Shown here: in pieces, positions 5,093-5,942 of the stretch
How positions within the stretch are numbered: position 1 is the first letter of the stretch
Layout of the letters: every line of letters starts with the position of its first letter
From: an uncultured Verrucomicrobiota bacterium
GTDB lineage: Bacteria; Verrucomicrobiota; Verrucomicrobiae; Opitutales; Opitutaceae
Length of the DNA stretch: 5,942 nucleotides
Direction: 5' to 3'
Assembly: GCA_946481225.1 (NCBI GenBank)
Contig: CAMLNJ010000213.1
Coordinates: forward strand, 1-5,942
Position numbers and translations under genes: made by a program
Notes under the pieces: generated by a model
Told to the model about the DNA's origin: nothing
Databases searched by the model: none
What the model saw: the letters and a program-made list of their open reading frames with translations, nothing else

Positions 5093-5942
5093 ATGCCCGC
5101 TCTCGCCCAAACCGGCCGCCTCGACCGTGAGCATACCGTTTCCATCGACACGGCCCCCGACGCCGCACCGTCCTTCCTCGAGCCCGTCCGCGCCGCCTCG
5201 GCGCCCTCCGAAGTGCCCGAGCGCAACAACCTGCAGCTCTATCTTCAGGAGATCGGCAAAACCCCGCTCCTGACCATCGACGAGGAAGTGAAACTCGCGA
5301 AGCGGATCATGAAGGGCGACAAAGCCGCCCGCGATCATATGATCCAGGCCAACCTGCGCCTCGTGGTCAAAATCGCAATGGACTACAAGGACTTCGGCCT
5401 TCCGCTTCTCGATCTCATCAGCGAAGGCAACATCGGCCTGATCAAGGCCGTCGAGCGCTTCGATCCCACCAAAGGCGGCAAGCTTTCCACCTACGCCGCC
5501 TGGTGGATCAAGCAGTCCATCAAGCGCGCCCTCGCCAACCAGTCGAAGACCATCCGCCTCCCGGTCCACCTCGTCGACAAGATCTCCAAAATGCGCAGGA
5601 CGGCCATGGCCCTCACCGAGGAACTCGGCCGCGAGCCCACCGACGAGGAAATCGCCATCGAGCTGCAGGTCCCGACCAGCAAAGTCGCGCATCTGAAGTC
5701 CGTGAGCGTCCGACCCGCCTCGCTCGACGCCCCGATCGGCGAAGAAGGCGACTCGACGACCTTCGGTGAAATCGTGGGCGACGAAAACGCCGCCACGCCC
5801 TTCGAGCACCTCCGCGAAAACAGCCAAAATTCCGCCCTACGCACCCTCGTCGACTCGCTCGACCCGCGCGAGGCCGAGATCATCCGTTTCCGCTTCGGCC
5901 TTGACGGCCGCGACGAACTCACTCTCGAGGAGGTCGGCGCCA
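5093..5942 (+). CDS. Sigma-70 family RNA polymerase sigma factor (3' end outside window)
   Basis: The ATG at 5093 opens 283 visible codons and the gene runs off the right edge. An in-frame TAA at 5069-5071 fixes this as the first ATG. Residues 1-44 are a poorly conserved Ala/Pro-rich tail with no long region 1.1. Residues 46-75 are region 1.2 (NLQLYLQEIGKTPLL). Region 2 spans about 76-160: ANLRLVV, DLISEGNIGLIKAVERFDP, then STYAAWWIKQ with Tyr134, Trp137 and Trp138 at the positions that melt the -10 element. KTIRLPVHLVDKI leads into region 3 (about 161-225; TEELGREPTDEEI). Region 4 begins near 247 (LRTLVDSLDPREAEIIRFRF) and is cut before its helix-turn-helix. It directs RNA polymerase to promoters. 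The short N-terminus, and Lys144 where E. coli RpoD has Thr440, favour an RpoS-like or group 2 factor over the main housekeeping one, though this class may be the norm in the phylum. Family certain; subgroup not. Confidence 0.93.
   Translation, partial: MPALAQTGRLDREHTVSIDTAPDAAPSFLEPVRAASAPSEVPERNNLQLYLQEIGKTPLLTIDEEVKLAKRIMKGDKAARDHMIQANLRLVVKIAMDYKDFGLPLLDLISEGNIGLIKAVERFDPTKGGKLSTYAAWWIKQSIKRALANQSKTIRLPVHLVDKISKMRRTAMALTEELGREPTDEEIAIELQVPTSKVAHLKSVSVRPASLDAPIGEEGDSTTFGEIVGDENAATPFEHLRENSQNSALRTLVDSLDPREAEIIRFRFGLDGRDELTLEEVGA

Noticed and set aside
5075..5827. Minus-strand open frame of 250 codons opposite the sigma-factor gene
   Set aside because: The plus strand encodes sigma-70 regions 1.2 to 4 without a break; the antisense frame is Gly/Asp-rich with no motif.

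Overview
The window is GC-rich, with C or G at most third codon positions. It looks like chromosomal DNA from a Verrucomicrobiota bacterium, most likely an Opitutaceae relative. This assignment is inference from the mix of genes: a secreted LamG/calcium-repeat protein, a secreted GH43-type glycosidase, a LacI-family regulator, and a short sigma factor with a GGKLSTYAAWWIKQ core. No marker gene in the window fixes the taxon.

Layout: (1) 1-1684, minus strand, a large secreted beta-sandwich protein, cut by the left edge before its C-terminus. It carries three tandem 45-residue Asp-rich calcium-type repeats. (2) 1685-2130, a 446-bp divergent intergenic region with a perfect TATAAT box facing the minus-strand gene, an 11-bp tandem repeat and an 18-bp CG-centred palindrome of LacI-operator type. 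(3) 2131-3156, plus strand, a secreted GH43-like glycosidase that best resembles exo-beta-1,3-galactanases. (4) 3157-3465, non-coding or unassigned. (5) 3466-4551, plus strand, a LacI/GalR-family regulator with a GTG start, followed at once by a hairpin. (6) 4704-4778, minus strand, tRNA-Arg(CCG) with an encoded CCA end. (7) 4779-5092, an intergenic region rich in inverted repeats. (8) 5093 to the right edge, plus strand, a sigma-70 family factor without a long region 1.1, truncated just inside region 4.

How the parts may work together: the left half reads as a small polysaccharide-use locus. A secreted glycosidase and a secreted, probably carbohydrate- or surface-binding protein diverge from a shared control region, with a LacI-type sensor next to the glycosidase. 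The operator-like palindrome makes joint control by this regulator plausible but unproven. The right half (tRNA, sigma factor) is ordinary housekeeping or global-regulation content.

None of the four protein starts has a purine-rich Shine-Dalgarno sequence. I see no CRISPR array, insertion sequence, phage gene or defence system, and nothing that can be called a new system with confidence. The observations most worth a second look are the divergent control region, the lack of Shine-Dalgarno sequences, and the hairpins on both sides of the tRNA.
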